From assembly GCF_000877395.1 (NCBI RefSeq), contig NZ_JYFE01000036.1, positions 22,033 through 86,032 of the forward strand: DNA of 64,000 nt, in the 5' to 3' direction. Source of the DNA: Jannaschia aquimarina. GTDB lineage: Bacteria; Pseudomonadota; Alphaproteobacteria; Rhodobacterales; Rhodobacteraceae. Below, piece after piece: positions 1 to 9,199 of this stretch. Positions within the stretch are counted from its first letter, which is position 1. The number at the start of each line of letters is the position of its first letter. Both the position numbers and the translations under genes were made by a program. Under the pieces are notes generated by a model that searched no databases, was not told the DNA's origin, and was given only the letters and a program-made list of their open reading frames with translations.

Positions 1-153
1 GGCGGGGCCGCCTGTCATCCGCTGCGCAGTCGACTGAAACAGCGTCTGCTCGCCGGTCACCTGTGCGAATTGCTTCGGATAGCTCTTTCTCGACAGCGGC
101 CAGAGTCGCGTGCCGGAACCGCCGCAGAGGATGACGGGAACAATGGTCTTCAT
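1..153 (-). CDS. mannose-1-phosphate guanylyltransferase (N-terminal part, runs off window)
   Basis: Only the first 51 residues are in the window. They begin MKTIVPVILCGGSGTRLWPL and continue with SRKSYPKQF, which is the nucleotide-binding signature of the ManC/CpsB/AlgA type of mannose-1-phosphate guanylyltransferase. The family makes GDP-mannose from mannose-1-phosphate and GTP for polysaccharide synthesis. The ATG at 153 is the usual start for the family. It lies on the same strand as the sugar transferase upstream (271-963), which supports an exopolysaccharide context. Whether a mannose-6-phosphate isomerase domain follows cannot be seen. Confidence 0.9.
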   Translation of the reverse strand, partial: MKTIVPVILCGGSGTRLWPLSRKSYPKQFAQVTGEQTLFQSTAQRMTGGPA

Positions 154-270
154 GGTCGCTCCGATGGCGGACCCGGGATCGGTCCTGTTGGCGATGGCGT
201 GTGACGCGGCCTTGAACCGCGTCGGTCACGGCAGGTCAACGGGAAGGCGGATCCGGGGCCGCCTGCGCTG

Positions 271-963
271 TCAGCGACCGGTCCGAGCGATCACTGCGCC
301 CAGCGTTCCGAGGATGATCTGGATATCCAGCCGAAAGCTCATCTTCTGCTGGTACTCGACATCCATCATGACCCGTTCGTCGTAGGAGACATCGTTGCGG
401 CCGGATACCTGCCAGAGGCCGGTCACACCCGGACGCTCGGCCATGTACTCGGCGGCATGGCATCCATAACGCGGCAACTCTGCGCGGACGATCGGGCGCG
501 GTCCGACGAGGCTCATGTCACCGCGGATCACGTTCCAGAGCTGCGGCAGTTCATCGAGGCTCGACTTCCTCAGGAACGCGCCCAGCGGGGTGACACGCGG
601 ATCGACCGTCAGCTTCTGATCCCTGGCCCATTCGGCCGCGGCGTCGGGGTTCTTGGCAAGATGCTCGACAAGGGCAGCTGCCGCATCGACGCGCATGCTC
701 CGCAACTTCCAGCACTTGAAGGGCTTGCCATCCCGGCCGATCCGCACGTGCCCGAAAAAGCCCGGACCGCCATCCCTGCGGACGGCCAGCCAGAGCACGA
801 GGACGATAGGGGCGATCAACGGAAGCAGCATGAGTGCGAACACAAGGTCGAAAACACGCTTAAATGTTGAACGATACATGCCGCCAGTCCTCCGCGAGGG
901 ATCGGCCTGATCTACGTAAGCGCCCAAAGCATCAACTGATATTGCTCCGAGTTCCTTCGACAT
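271..963 (-). CDS. undecaprenyl-phosphate sugar-1-phosphate transferase (bacterial sugar transferase family)
   Basis: The 230-residue protein is a short initiating glycosyl-1-phosphate transferase that loads the first sugar phosphate onto the lipid carrier for exopolysaccharide synthesis. One hydrophobic segment (about residues 38-61) is followed by the catalytic domain, with [13 protein letters not shown] near 82-94 and the conserved [16 protein letters not shown] further on. It lacks the four extra N-terminal helices of WbaP-type enzymes, so it resembles the small monotopic class. The ATG at 963 is preferred over the one at 981 because GGGGGAA lies just upstream of it. The sugar specificity cannot be read from the sequence. 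Together with the manC-like gene it marks the edge of an exopolysaccharide locus. Confidence 0.9.
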   Translation of the reverse strand: MSKELGAISVDALGAYVDQADPSRRTGGMYRSTFKRVFDLVFALMLLPLIAPIVLVLWLAVRRDGGPGFFGHVRIGRDGKPFKCWKLRSMRVDAAAALVEHLAKNPDAAAEWARDQKLTVDPRVTPLGAFLRKSSLDELPQLWNVIRGDMSLVGPRPIVRAELPRYGCHAAEYMAERPGVTGLWQVSGRNDVSYDERVMMDVEYQQKMSFRLDIQIILGTLGAVIARTGR

Positions 964-1238
964 GTGTTCCCCCTTACCCAATCACGCTGTACGGCCCGTT
1001 CGTACGGGAACGGGCGAGAGCAAGACGGCAGGTCTCTGCCGTTGCCTACTCCCACCAGTTGTAAGGTCAAGGGTGCCGACACAAGTAGGCAATCCCTGAC
1101 CTATCTGTTGACTTTATGTGCACGACAATTTGCCGGCGCACATGATTCGAGCGTAGTTCTACCACATTTCCCGCGTCTTACACTGTGCGGCAGGACACCG
1201 TTTCGAATCGCGAAATTCGCTGATTCGCCGGGCAACCT

Positions 1239-2162
1239 TTACTTCCATTGGTTAATTTCTCGCCCGATCAGCCGTTCGAACTCTTTCGTCCGGGGGGCGA
1301 GTTGGTCCGTAAGCCAAGCCCGTGCCTCGCTTTCGTCGATGTCGGATTTCGAGAATTCCGTCGTGGCCGTCTTCCGCAACTGGGCGACGATACTCGCGGG
1401 AAGCCGCTTCCTCATGCTCGCCCAGAGCGCGGAATCCCGGAATGCCTTCACGAACGGCAGACGCTGCCGGCGGGAGACCGGCGGAGAGCGATGAACATCG
1501 GCGAGTTGCTCTTCGCTGTAGGCAAATGGCTCCAGCCCCAGCCAGACCATCAGGTCGTCCAGAACCTCTCTGCGGTTCTCGCGCAGTTCCTCGGCGACCA
1601 GCACATAGATCTGGCTGCGATCGAAATGCTCCAGATATTCGGACATCTGCAGGGCATAGTCCGACGTGGTCCGGTAGAGCGGATTCTCCCGGATCGCCCG
1701 GTCCAGGGGGAGGGGCTCGGCGAACTCCTTGAATTGCTGCCAGTAATGTCCGATGGCGCGGGTCACGGGCTCCCTTACAGTGTAGACGATCCGAGCATCC
1801 GGGCAGGCCGCGGCGATGCGTGCCGGGACGCCCGATCGGACCGGCGCCTGCGAATAGAAGACCGATCCCTCTCCGCGATACGTCGCGGCCTCTCCGCCCC
1901 GCCAGAGATCCAGATAGGCCTGCCAGTCATGGCTGCAGGCCTGCCGCGCCATGATCGGCCAGGCCTTTTCGAGTTCTTCCTGGTCCACGAAGAAGCAAGG
2001 CTCCTTCTCCCGGCTCATGTGGATCTCCGGATGGTGCCGAAGGTAGGCGTGCAGCGCGCTGGAGCCGGATTTCGATGCGCCGATCACGAAGAGATTGGGC
2101 ATCAGGGCCCGCGATGCCGGGTCGGCCGGGGGCGGTATCAGTCCCTGCGCATGATGGTTCAT
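1239..2162 (-). CDS. sulfotransferase family protein
   Basis: The 307-residue protein has the PAPS-dependent sulfotransferase layout. The 5'-phosphosulfate loop is FVIGASKSGSSALHAYL (about residues 25-41), followed by a KEPCFF segment, and the 3'-phosphate-binding strand is RIVYTVREPVTRAIGHYWQ. The family moves a sulfuryl group from PAPS to a hydroxyl or amine, often on a carbohydrate. No signal peptide is visible, so it probably acts in the cytoplasm. Its position next to polysaccharide genes suggests sulfation of a glycan precursor, which is inference. The 275 bases downstream (964-1238) are relatively AT-rich and hold no gene; they probably carry the promoter of the sugar transferase. Confidence 0.85.
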   Translation of the reverse strand: MNHHAQGLIPPPADPASRALMPNLFVIGASKSGSSALHAYLRHHPEIHMSREKEPCFFVDQEELEKAWPIMARQACSHDWQAYLDLWRGGEAATYRGEGSVFYSQAPVRSGVPARIAAACPDARIVYTVREPVTRAIGHYWQQFKEFAEPLPLDRAIRENPLYRTTSDYALQMSEYLEHFDRSQIYVLVAEELRENRREVLDDLMVWLGLEPFAYSEEQLADVHRSPPVSRRQRLPFVKAFRDSALWASMRKRLPASIVAQLRKTATTEFSKSDIDESEARAWLTDQLAPRTKEFERLIGREINQWK

Positions 2163-2374
2163 CTCGCATCACCCTCTGGTCGGCGTCTCGATCGGCGCAA
2201 TGAGGACCCATTCCGGATCGCTCGCCCTCGACGTGGAAAGCTGCGGCCGCCTCTTTCGGCTTGCACATCCGGGGCCCCTTGGCAAATGCGCCCCCCGCCG
2301 CCCCCGGCGCGCCTTGACTTCCCGGCCCGGACGCGCCGGTGTTTCCGGGTCAATTCAGGGGACACGGGAACAGC

Positions 2375-3154
2375 ATGACCGTACGTGACACCGCCAAGAG
2401 GGCCTTGGGCGCATCTGTCGCCACGGTCAGCCCCCAATGTCGCTACGACCGGCTGATCGTCGTGGTTGCGCATATGCGGTGCGGCTCGACCGCCCTCAGC
2501 AACGTTCTGTGTTCCCGCCCCGATATCTCCGGCTACGGAGAGGCGCATATCAGGTATGACGGGCAGGGCGCGCTTGGACGACTACTGGTAAATCAGGCGC
2601 TCCGCCGAAGCTGGTCTCCGAAGGCGCATTCGCTGTTCGACAAGATCCTGCACGACCGCCACGATCTCGATGCGACTCCCGGGTTCTACCGCGCGCGGGC
2701 CATCTTCGTGGTCCGACCGCCGGGGGCGACGATCCGGTCGATCCGCAAGCTCTTCTCCTCGCTGGACCGCGGAGAATACGAGGACGACGAGGCGGCGGCC
2801 CGCTACTATGCAGACCGCCTCGCAACCATGTCAGACCACTGGTTCCGGTTTCCTGTCGACCGGCGTGTCGGAATCCTCCATCCACACCTAATCAGCGACC
2901 CGGAGGCGACCCTCGCGCGGATCTCGTCTGCGCTTTCCTTCGATCCGCCGCTCGAGAACAGCTATGTCAGCCGGGCCGTATCGACGAAGGGCGGCGCCGG
3001 CGATCCGACGGCGAGTGCGAAACACACCCGGATCGAACGGCGGACAGGGCCGGAACCGGCCGACACGCTGGAAGGTCTCGCGATCTCCGAGGCCACCGCG
3101 CGTGACGTGACGGAGGCCTACAGGGCCTTTGCTTCTGTGATCGCCGCATCCTGA
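2375..3154 (+). CDS. sulfotransferase-like protein
   Basis: The 259-residue protein has a P-loop-like element, IVVVAHMRCGSTALSNVL (about residues 28-45), close to the PAPS-binding loop of sulfotransferases, followed by RAIFVVRPPGATIRSIRKL, which fits the 3'-phosphate-binding segment. It resembles Stf0-type or bacterial glycan sulfotransferases rather than the neighbouring gene, with which it shares only these motifs. The ATG at 2375 was chosen because the protein from there begins compactly; an in-frame upstream start at 2339 is possible. It is divergent from the sulfotransferase at 1239-2162 and ends 9 bases before the convergent phosphatase gene. The acceptor is unknown. Confidence 0.7.
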   Translation: MTVRDTAKRALGASVATVSPQCRYDRLIVVVAHMRCGSTALSNVLCSRPDISGYGEAHIRYDGQGALGRLLVNQALRRSWSPKAHSLFDKILHDRHDLDATPGFYRARAIFVVRPPGATIRSIRKLFSSLDRGEYEDDEAAARYYADRLATMSDHWFRFPVDRRVGILHPHLISDPEATLARISSALSFDPPLENSYVSRAVSTKGGAGDPTASAKHTRIERRTGPEPADTLEGLAISEATARDVTEAYRAFASVIAAS

Positions 3155-3163
3155 GTGGCGTTT

Positions 3164-3943
3164 CTAAAGCTCGACGGTCATGAACCTCACGTCGCCGTCC
3201 ACTGATATGGCGGCCGAGGTCAACCGGCCTGTCTCGTATGCGCCGGTATCGACGGCGATGCGGCGGTCTTCGACGACCGGTTCGTCGACGGTGGTGTGGC
3301 CATGCGCAACCCATAGGTCGTCCTGACGCGGTTCGGCCAGAAATCTGGGATGCCCCCAGAGCATCGCCTCCGGACGCTGCCGTTCCATCGGCAAGGCCGG
3401 GTCGAGCGCGGCGTGGACGCAGACCAGGTTGCCCGAAGACCAATAGGTCGGCAGCCCTTCGAGCCACGTCACCGTGTCCGGCGAGAGGGCCTTTCGGAGC
3501 GACCGCGCCGCCCTGCGAAGGTCGTCCGAACTGTCATCAGCGCGGACCGGAACGATGCCGTAACTCAGAAGCGTCCGGATGCCGCCATGGCGGAGCCACC
3601 GGCGGGCATCCCCCTCCGGCACGCGGATGAAATCCAGCAGCATCCGCTCGTGGTTCCCCATCAAGGCGACCACATCCAGATGAGGATACCGTCTGCCCAA
3701 GCGCCTCACGAGGTTCAGAACCCCGCGGCTGTCGCCGCCCCTGTCCACGTAATCGCCGAGCAGGACGAGGGCGCCCTTGTCCCCTGATCTCGACCCGGCT
3801 GACAGGTCCGCCTCGATCCCAAGAAGAGCTTTTTCAAGAAGATCCAGCCGTCCGTGAACGTCGCCCACAACCCAGACCGGCCGCATCGGTCGCAGCGACC
3901 TGTCTTGAGGCGGAACCCCCAGAACTCGGGACAGGATACGCAT
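3164..3943 (-). CDS. metallophosphoesterase, PPP serine/threonine phosphatase-like
   Basis: The 259-residue protein carries all three PPP-family metal-binding motifs: GDVHG (27-31), GDYVDRG (63-69) and GNHE (96-99), with a later histidine-bearing HAALDP segment. Such small bacterial enzymes act as protein phosphatases or as diadenosine tetraphosphatase-like hydrolases, and the sequence alone does not decide between them. No signal peptide or membrane segment is seen. The start at 3943 gives a 19-residue leader before the core; an internal ATG at 3886 (MRPVWVVGD) would remove it and is a reasonable alternative. Confidence 0.85.
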   Translation of the reverse strand: MRILSRVLGVPPQDRSLRPMRPVWVVGDVHGRLDLLEKALLGIEADLSAGSRSGDKGALVLLGDYVDRGGDSRGVLNLVRRLGRRYPHLDVVALMGNHERMLLDFIRVPEGDARRWLRHGGIRTLLSYGIVPVRADDSSDDLRRAARSLRKALSPDTVTWLEGLPTYWSSGNLVCVHAALDPALPMERQRPEAMLWGHPRFLAEPRQDDLWVAHGHTTVDEPVVEDRRIAVDTGAYETGRLTSAAISVDGDVRFMTVEL

Positions 3944-4018
3944 AGGGTGTTGAGTGTGCTCTCGGCTGGTTCGCTTTCGCTATAGCTCACCCTTTCTTTC
4001 GGAACCATTGAACGTGAG

Positions 4019-4049
4019 ACGGCCCCGCTCCTTTCCGAAGCGGGGCCGT
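4019..4049 (-). terminator. hairpin after the DUF2793/esterase gene
   Basis: ACGGCCCCGCT (4019-4029) and AGCGGGGCCGT (4039-4049) form a perfect 11-bp stem with a 9-base loop, starting 23 bases beyond the stop of the 4073-7987 locus. There is no clean T-tract on the minus strand, so it may be a stabilising 3' hairpin as well as a terminator. Confidence 0.6.
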
Positions 4050-4072
4050 CGCGATGTTCGTTTTCGAAGGCG

Positions 4073-7000
4073 TCAGGCGAACGCCGCGTGAAGCGCGTTC
4101 ACCGCTTGCGCAAGATCCGTCGCCTCTGCCGGCGACAGCGCTCCGCCAAAGGCGCCGATCCCCAGCCCGACCCCATCGCCGACGCCGCCATTCGGGTTGC
4201 CGAAATAGAGCTTGGGGCTTGTCGGCGCGATCGACGGCTGAACGGCGCTTTGCAGCAACGATCCGTCAGGCCCGTACACGCCCACCGTGTCTCCGTCGCG
4301 AACGACCAGCCGCATGCCCGCCACCGGCGCGGGGTCAGACAGGTTGTTGTTCGAACCGCTGTGCAGGTTCGCCCGGATTGCTCCGGAAAGGCGGGCGCGG
4401 AGATAGATCGAGGTGTCGTCCCCGATCAGCGAGGGCGCGGTATTGTCCTGCAACGTCGAGAACCATGCCGCAAACGCGCAAGAGGTTTGGGGCATGTCCA
4501 CGACAGGGTTGATCTTCAGATCGAGGGCAGACCGGGATCCGGCGCCTGTCGCCCACCCCGCACTGCTCCATGGCATCGGGGCGACGCCGCCTTCATTCAT
4601 GTTCGTCAGACTCGTGATCTGGTCGCGCAGATCCAGGGAAGACGAAACCTCGTCCGCGAGCCGCAGATAGAGGCGCACAGTCTTGGGCCACCAGGACGAC
4701 GTCTTCGCCGCGACAAAGAACGCATCCAGAGCACCGGCGCGGGCGCCAGAGATCGTCAGGCCCCCATTGGCGACGACCTGCTGGATGAAGGCATCGGTTT
4801 CCGCCTCGTAAGAGGTCGCCCCAGCCGCCGTCGTCACCGTCCAGCTCGTGGTCACGCCACCCACCGACAGTCCGACCGAGCTCGCGGTAGCGGCGGCAGA
4901 TGCCGAGGTCTGTCGCAATTGCAGCTTCTGAAACTTGTCCACAAAACCCGAGCTCTGCCAATCCGCGACGACGCTGTCTGCGTTCAAGCGATTGAGCGTC
5001 CGGAACTCGCCTCCGGTGGCCGTAACGGGTGTCCGCCGCTCGATCCCGGCCACTTCGACCGCTTCCGAGACGATCGAGGTGGCTTCCGGAACGTCCGGCT
5101 GATCGGTGAACGAGATCGCGTCCGGGACCGTATCGTCGATTGGGCCATAGATGGCATCGTATGTGCCCTGATAGGCCGCCCAGCTCCGCAGGCCCATTCC
5201 TTCGGTCCAAGGCTCGGTGGGATGAATGCTTCCGAAGTTACCCTGATCGAAGTCGGTGTCGATCGTCGTCGCGTTCCCGTCCGCCTCCGGGACCGCAACT
5301 TGGGCTTCGCGAACGTCCCACGCCCGCAACCAGCCTTGTTCGGTCGTCACCCCATCACCTGCATCGTAGCCGAGGGGACGGATACGCTGGACGATAATCC
5401 GCGCGCTTGCCGAAACACGGGCGCGCACCGCGGCGAACCAGTCCGAGAAGTTGGCGGCGTAGTCCGCGGCCGCCGTCCCCATCGGGCCGGCCCCGACATT
5501 CGCGTCCGCCTCGCCCTGGTTCCAGATGATCAACTCCTCGCCGAACCCGCCGGGTGTCAGCGTCCGGGCGCGCGCCACCTTCTCTTCAAAGCCTTCGAAC
5601 TGCCCTGCCGTGGTATCGGGATGCCACTGATCGAAGAGGTTCTGGCCATTCCGGCTGTGCTTCACGAGATAGACGGGCCGCGTGTCGCCGGATTGACGCA
5701 TCTGATAGACGAATTCCGCCTCGCAGCCCCAAGCGAACCCCGTATTGTCCGGGTCCGCATTCGAGGTGATGTCGTAGGGCTCGAAGGTCGCGTCCGAGAT
5801 GTCGGTGCCTTTCACCAGGACGAAGACATCGTCGAACACGCCCGGTCCGGTGTATTTCGCTTGCGGGGTTCCCGACGAATTGCCCGCGACCCGGCTGTTC
5901 GACTGACCCGCGATCATCAGAAGCAGGGGCTCCGCCCCGGAGGCCGTGTTTTCTTCGACGGTAAGCGTGAACTGCTCCGAATACGCGCCTGCGGACACTG
6001 TCACCCCAAAGGATCCGGCCGCCGCGACGGTCGACCCGACCACGATCTGCGCGCCGTTCAGCGCCGCGCGGCCGCCGCCTCCGGACAGGGCGAAGCCACC
6101 GGTCCAGGGGGCGCCATCGGATGTCGTCGCCGTCAACGTGCCTACGGTCGTTCCGGCCGCTGCGCCTTCGAGGAATGTGTCGTTCGACAGCTGGATATCG
6201 GTGACGAAGTGAGGTGTGGGTCCGTCGCTTCCCACGAGATCGTCGAAGCTGAGGTCCGAGACCGGCGCGATGGTCCGCGTCGCCGCAGCCAGCGTCACCG
6301 ATCCAGTATCATGGTCGCTCTGCGGGACCTTGAGCGCCATGGCCTTCGAGGTCTCCCGCCGCATCGTAGCCGAGGGAACTGGGAGCATCGACAGGCCCGC
6401 GAAACGGATCGCATGGGTCGGCCCCGTATCCGGGTAGCCATTCCATCCGCCGGACCGGTTGGAATAGTTGGGCCGGATCGCAAGCCGCACGGCCGCGGTT
6501 CCCGGCGGGAAGTTCAGCGCGGCGTTCGTCCCCGACAGATCGACGCCGCCGATGTAACCGGTCGCCTTGTACCAGTGTCCCGTCTCCGCCAGCGCGACCG
6601 AATTCATCACGCAGTTCTTGCGCGACAGACCCCGATCGGAGTTCGCGATCGGCGTGCCGGCGGGCCAGGTTCCCGATGGATGATCGGGGTTGCCCATCGA
6701 GGCGGGCAGGGGCGTCTTGAGCGTGATCTGTCCACCAGCCCGGTCCACGCCAGTCAGATCGAAGAGATCCGCTTCCACGATCCGGCTGTAGCCGCCCTGA
6801 CGGACCCCTGCCGCATTCCGATACGCAAAGATCACGGCGCCCCGCGCCTCGGGATCGGTGTCCACATCGTTCCAGTTCGAGGCGTCGGTTACGCGAATGA
6901 CCGTGTCCCCGGGGGACAGGGGGGCCGCCAGCGTGGTCAGGCTGTCACCGCCGACCCCTTGGAACCGCATGTGGTGGATTGGCCGGATCTGAAGGCCGTC

Positions 7001-7714
7001 GGAATCGTAGGCGATCAACCCGATCTGGTGCTGGTGGCGCGCGCCTTCCGCAAAGCTCGCCCAATCGCCCGCGATCGTATCCTGCTGGAGCATTGCCTGC
7101 AGCCGATAGACCTGATCGGTCTGAACGGGAATCGGCTCCGCGCTCAGAACCGTTTCGGCTCCGTAGCCGCGGAAGACGAACGCCCCCGGCAGGCCGGGCG
7201 TTTGCGAGGCATCGAAATCCAGGCCCGGAAAGTTGTAGCTGTTGCCCAGATACCCCGTGCCGTTCGTGATCAGATCGCCGCCGCGGGCCGTGACGTAGGC
7301 CGTCGTCGTCAATGGCGAGTCGCCGAATTCGGTGCTTGCGAGGCCATCGACGCCTTGGGGAAAGCGGACCCGTCCCGTCGCCCCATCTGCCTCGATGGCC
7401 TGATGCCAGGTCGCCCCATCCGGGCTGACCTTCACGCTGAACGCATCCGTCCCGGCGGTTCCCATCTCGGCCCGGCCGGAAAAGCCGGTCTGAAAGAGAA
7501 GCGTCGCGGTCTCGGCCTCGCCGGCCTTGTTGAGCTTGAGCTGGTGCCCGTTGCCATCGTGGTTGAGCAGGGTCGCGGGCGACGCGACGCTCAGCCGGTT
7601 GACCGGATCCGCGCCGGAATTGATGCCCAGCGTCTCCAGGCCGGACAGGTCGTTCTGTTCCACGAACCAGCGCGACCCGTCATAGGCCCAGACCGGGCCG
7701 CCGACCTGCCGCAT
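4073..7714 (-). CDS. main part of a large DUF2793 / sialate O-acetylesterase-type (SGNH) protein
   Basis: The 1,213 residues counted from the Met at 7714 continue, in the same frame, the 80-residue piece at 7745-7987; a single TAA at 7747-7745 separates them. The first 125 residues complete a DUF2793-like domain (LGINS, LSVASPATLL, GHQLKLNK, LLFQTGFSGRAEMGT). Jelly-roll-like and cadherin-like segments follow to about residue 590. Next comes an SGNH/sialate O-acetylesterase domain with LLMIAGQSNS (Ser605), a NQGEAD block near 731-736 and SIHPTEPW (His831). The C-terminal third looks like a LamG/concanavalin-type domain. It probably removes acyl groups from a glycan. There is no convincing ribosome binding site before 7714, so the body may be untranslated, or made only by readthrough. 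Confidence 0.75.
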   Translation of the reverse strand: MRQVGGPVWAYDGSRWFVEQNDLSGLETLGINSGADPVNRLSVASPATLLNHDGNGHQLKLNKAGEAETATLLFQTGFSGRAEMGTAGTDAFSVKVSPDGATWHQAIEADGATGRVRFPQGVDGLASTEFGDSPLTTTAYVTARGGDLITNGTGYLGNSYNFPGLDFDASQTPGLPGAFVFRGYGAETVLSAEPIPVQTDQVYRLQAMLQQDTIAGDWASFAEGARHQHQIGLIAYDSDGLQIRPIHHMRFQGVGGDSLTTLAAPLSPGDTVIRVTDASNWNDVDTDPEARGAVIFAYRNAAGVRQGGYSRIVEADLFDLTGVDRAGGQITLKTPLPASMGNPDHPSGTWPAGTPIANSDRGLSRKNCVMNSVALAETGHWYKATGYIGGVDLSGTNAALNFPPGTAAVRLAIRPNYSNRSGGWNGYPDTGPTHAIRFAGLSMLPVPSATMRRETSKAMALKVPQSDHDTGSVTLAAATRTIAPVSDLSFDDLVGSDGPTPHFVTDIQLSNDTFLEGAAAGTTVGTLTATTSDGAPWTGGFALSGGGGRAALNGAQIVVGSTVAAAGSFGVTVSAGAYSEQFTLTVEENTASGAEPLLLMIAGQSNSRVAGNSSGTPQAKYTGPGVFDDVFVLVKGTDISDATFEPYDITSNADPDNTGFAWGCEAEFVYQMRQSGDTRPVYLVKHSRNGQNLFDQWHPDTTAGQFEGFEEKVARARTLTPGGFGEELIIWNQGEADANVGAGPMGTAAADYAANFSDWFAAVRARVSASARIIVQRIRPLGYDAGDGVTTEQGWLRAWDVREAQVAVPEADGNATTIDTDFDQGNFGSIHPTEPWTEGMGLRSWAAYQGTYDAIYGPIDDTVPDAISFTDQPDVPEATSIVSEAVEVAGIERRTPVTATGGEFRTLNRLNADSVVADWQSSGFVDKFQKLQLRQTSASAAATASSVGLSVGGVTTSWTVTTAAGATSYEAETDAFIQQVVANGGLTISGARAGALDAFFVAAKTSSWWPKTVRLYLRLADEVSSSLDLRDQITSLTNMNEGGVAPMPWSSAGWATGAGSRSALDLKINPVVDMPQTSCAFAAWFSTLQDNTAPSLIGDDTSIYLRARLSGAIRANLHSGSNNNLSDPAPVAGMRLVVRDGDTVGVYGPDGSLLQSAVQPSIAPTSPKLYFGNPNGGVGDGVGLGIGAFGGALSPAEATDLAQAVNALHAAFA

Positions 7715-7744
7715 CTGCCAGCCGGGTTTGGGAACCAGGAAGCT

Positions 7745-7987
7745 TTAGGCTCCGTCCGTCCTCCACGCGACCTTGCCGTCCTGTCCGGCCCAGTCGCCCG
7801 TCGCGGGATCGTCGACGATGTAGCGGGCGCCCTCCTCCGGCGTGCCGGGCGGAGCGGCAAGGGGTCGATCCGCCACCACCGGCTGAACCAGCGCGTCGAG
7901 GACGCGCAGCGCCTCGTTGTGGGTCACATGCTTCTGAGCCTGGGACGGCTGAATATAGGGTAGCGACAGATTGACCGAGCTTTCCAT
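7745..7987 (-). CDS. N-terminal piece of the DUF2793 protein, ended by an in-frame TAA
   Basis: The 80 residues (starting MESSVNLSLPYIQPSQAQKH) match the opening of DUF2793 proteins, with the typical NEALRVLDALVQ and EGARYIVDDPATGDWAGQDG segments. It has the best ribosome binding site in the region, AAGGAGGT nine bases before the ATG. The frame ends at TAA (7747-7745), and the codons that follow (SFLVPKPGWQ) continue the family sequence without any frame shift. One substitution from a sense codon such as TAC, CAA or GAA would explain it. This could be a real nonsense mutation, a programmed or leaky stop, or a base-calling error. Confidence 0.7.
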   Translation of the reverse strand: MESSVNLSLPYIQPSQAQKHVTHNEALRVLDALVQPVVADRPLAAPPGTPEEGARYIVDDPATGDWAGQDGKVAWRTDGA

Positions 7988-8179
7988 GACGGCCCTACCT
8001 CCTTGTACGAGAAGGGCGGAGACTCGGTTTGAGCGGTAAACGGATCGTTAATCGAAAGAGCACCGTACGGTGGGTCTTCGGGACCGGGCACTAAGGGGGT
8101 GGCGCAGGCCTCCCCATTCCCGTTAGCCTTTGCATCGTAGAAGATCCGCGCTCGATCGCGGACGGACAGGGAGGAATGA

Positions 8180-9145
8180 ATGAAGACGATCCTAACCGGG
8201 GCGGCAGTTGCCCTCATCGCGCTTGCGGGCACCGCCCATGCGGACGGCCACCAGAAGGTGGCGGACATCCACTTCCTCATCCCCGGCGGCGCCGGTGGCG
8301 GCTGGGACGGCACCGCCCGCGGCACGGGCGAGGCTCTGACCGAGGCGGGTCTCGTCGGCAGCGCCACCTACGAGAACATGTCAGGCGGCGGGGGCGGCAA
8401 GGCGATCGCCCATCTGATCGAGACCGATGATGGCGGCACGATGATGGTCAATTCGACGCCCATCGTCATCCGGTCGCTGCAAGGCGTCTTCCCGCAGAGC
8501 TTCCGCGACCTCACGCCGGTCGCTGGCACGATCGGGGACTACGCGACGCTGGTGGTGAACACGGACAGCGACGTCCAGTCCCTCTCCGATCTTGTCGCGA
8601 TCTATCAGGACGATCCCACGGCGCTCGCCATCGGCGGCGGCTCGGTGCAGGGCGGCATGGATCACCTCGTCGCGGCGCTGGTGATGAAGAATGCCGGGAC
8701 CGATCCAGCGCAGATCAAGTACATCCCCTACGACACCGGTGGCCCGGCGATGGCCGCGCTGCTCTCCGGTGAAATCCAGGCGCTCTCGACCGGCCTCGGC
8801 GAAGCCATCGAACTGGCCCGTCAGGGCGAGGTTCGCATCCTCTGCCTGACCTCGCCAGAGCGGGTCGATGCCGTCGCCGACGTTCCGACCTGCGCCGAAG
8901 CGGGCTCCGAAGGAACAGAGTTCGTCAACTGGCGCGGCTTCTTCGCCGCCCCCGGCATCGACGCGGACACGCTGGCCAGCTATCAGGCTGCCCTCGAAGC
9001 GATGTACGACACCGACGCATGGGCCGAGGTGCGCGATCGCAATGGCTGGGTCGAGATCTTCAATTCGGGCGAGGACTTCACGACCTTCCTCGAAGGGCAG
9101 GAAGAGCAGATCTCCACGCTGATGCGAGAGCTCGGCTTCCTCTGA
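8180..9145 (+). CDS. tctC: tripartite tricarboxylate transporter substrate-binding protein (TctC/Bug family)
   Basis: The 321-residue periplasmic receptor has a signal peptide (MKTILTGAAVALIALAGTAHA) and the Bug-family ligand-binding elements: FLIPGGAGGGWDGTARG near the start and YIPYDTGGPAMAALLSGEI in the second lobe. In TTT systems it captures a carboxylate such as citrate or another di/tricarboxylate and delivers it to the TctAB permease. GGGAGGA precedes the ATG. It heads a tctC-tctB-tctA operon with short gaps, and it is divergent from the DUF2793 gene. No tctDE two-component genes lie nearby, so regulation is not visible here. The exact substrate is unknown. Confidence 0.92.
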   Translation: MKTILTGAAVALIALAGTAHADGHQKVADIHFLIPGGAGGGWDGTARGTGEALTEAGLVGSATYENMSGGGGGKAIAHLIETDDGGTMMVNSTPIVIRSLQGVFPQSFRDLTPVAGTIGDYATLVVNTDSDVQSLSDLVAIYQDDPTALAIGGGSVQGGMDHLVAALVMKNAGTDPAQIKYIPYDTGGPAMAALLSGEIQALSTGLGEAIELARQGEVRILCLTSPERVDAVADVPTCAEAGSEGTEFVNWRGFFAAPGIDADTLASYQAALEAMYDTDAWAEVRDRNGWVEIFNSGEDFTTFLEGQEEQISTLMRELGFL

Positions 9146-9199
9146 TATCATCGCCAGAGGGCGGCGGCATCACGGCGCCGCCCTCGCTTCGGGGAAAAC

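Noticed and set aside
7745..7747. A frameshift as the cause of the split DUF2793 gene
   Set aside because: The two parts lie in the same reading frame (start distance 273 bases, divisible by three), so a single in-frame stop codon, not a frameshift, separates them.
4088..7963. Long open frame on the plus strand, over 1,200 codons
   Set aside because: It is antisense to the DUF2793/esterase gene; the translation is arginine- and glycine-rich with no family match, as expected for the reverse strand of GC-rich coding DNA.
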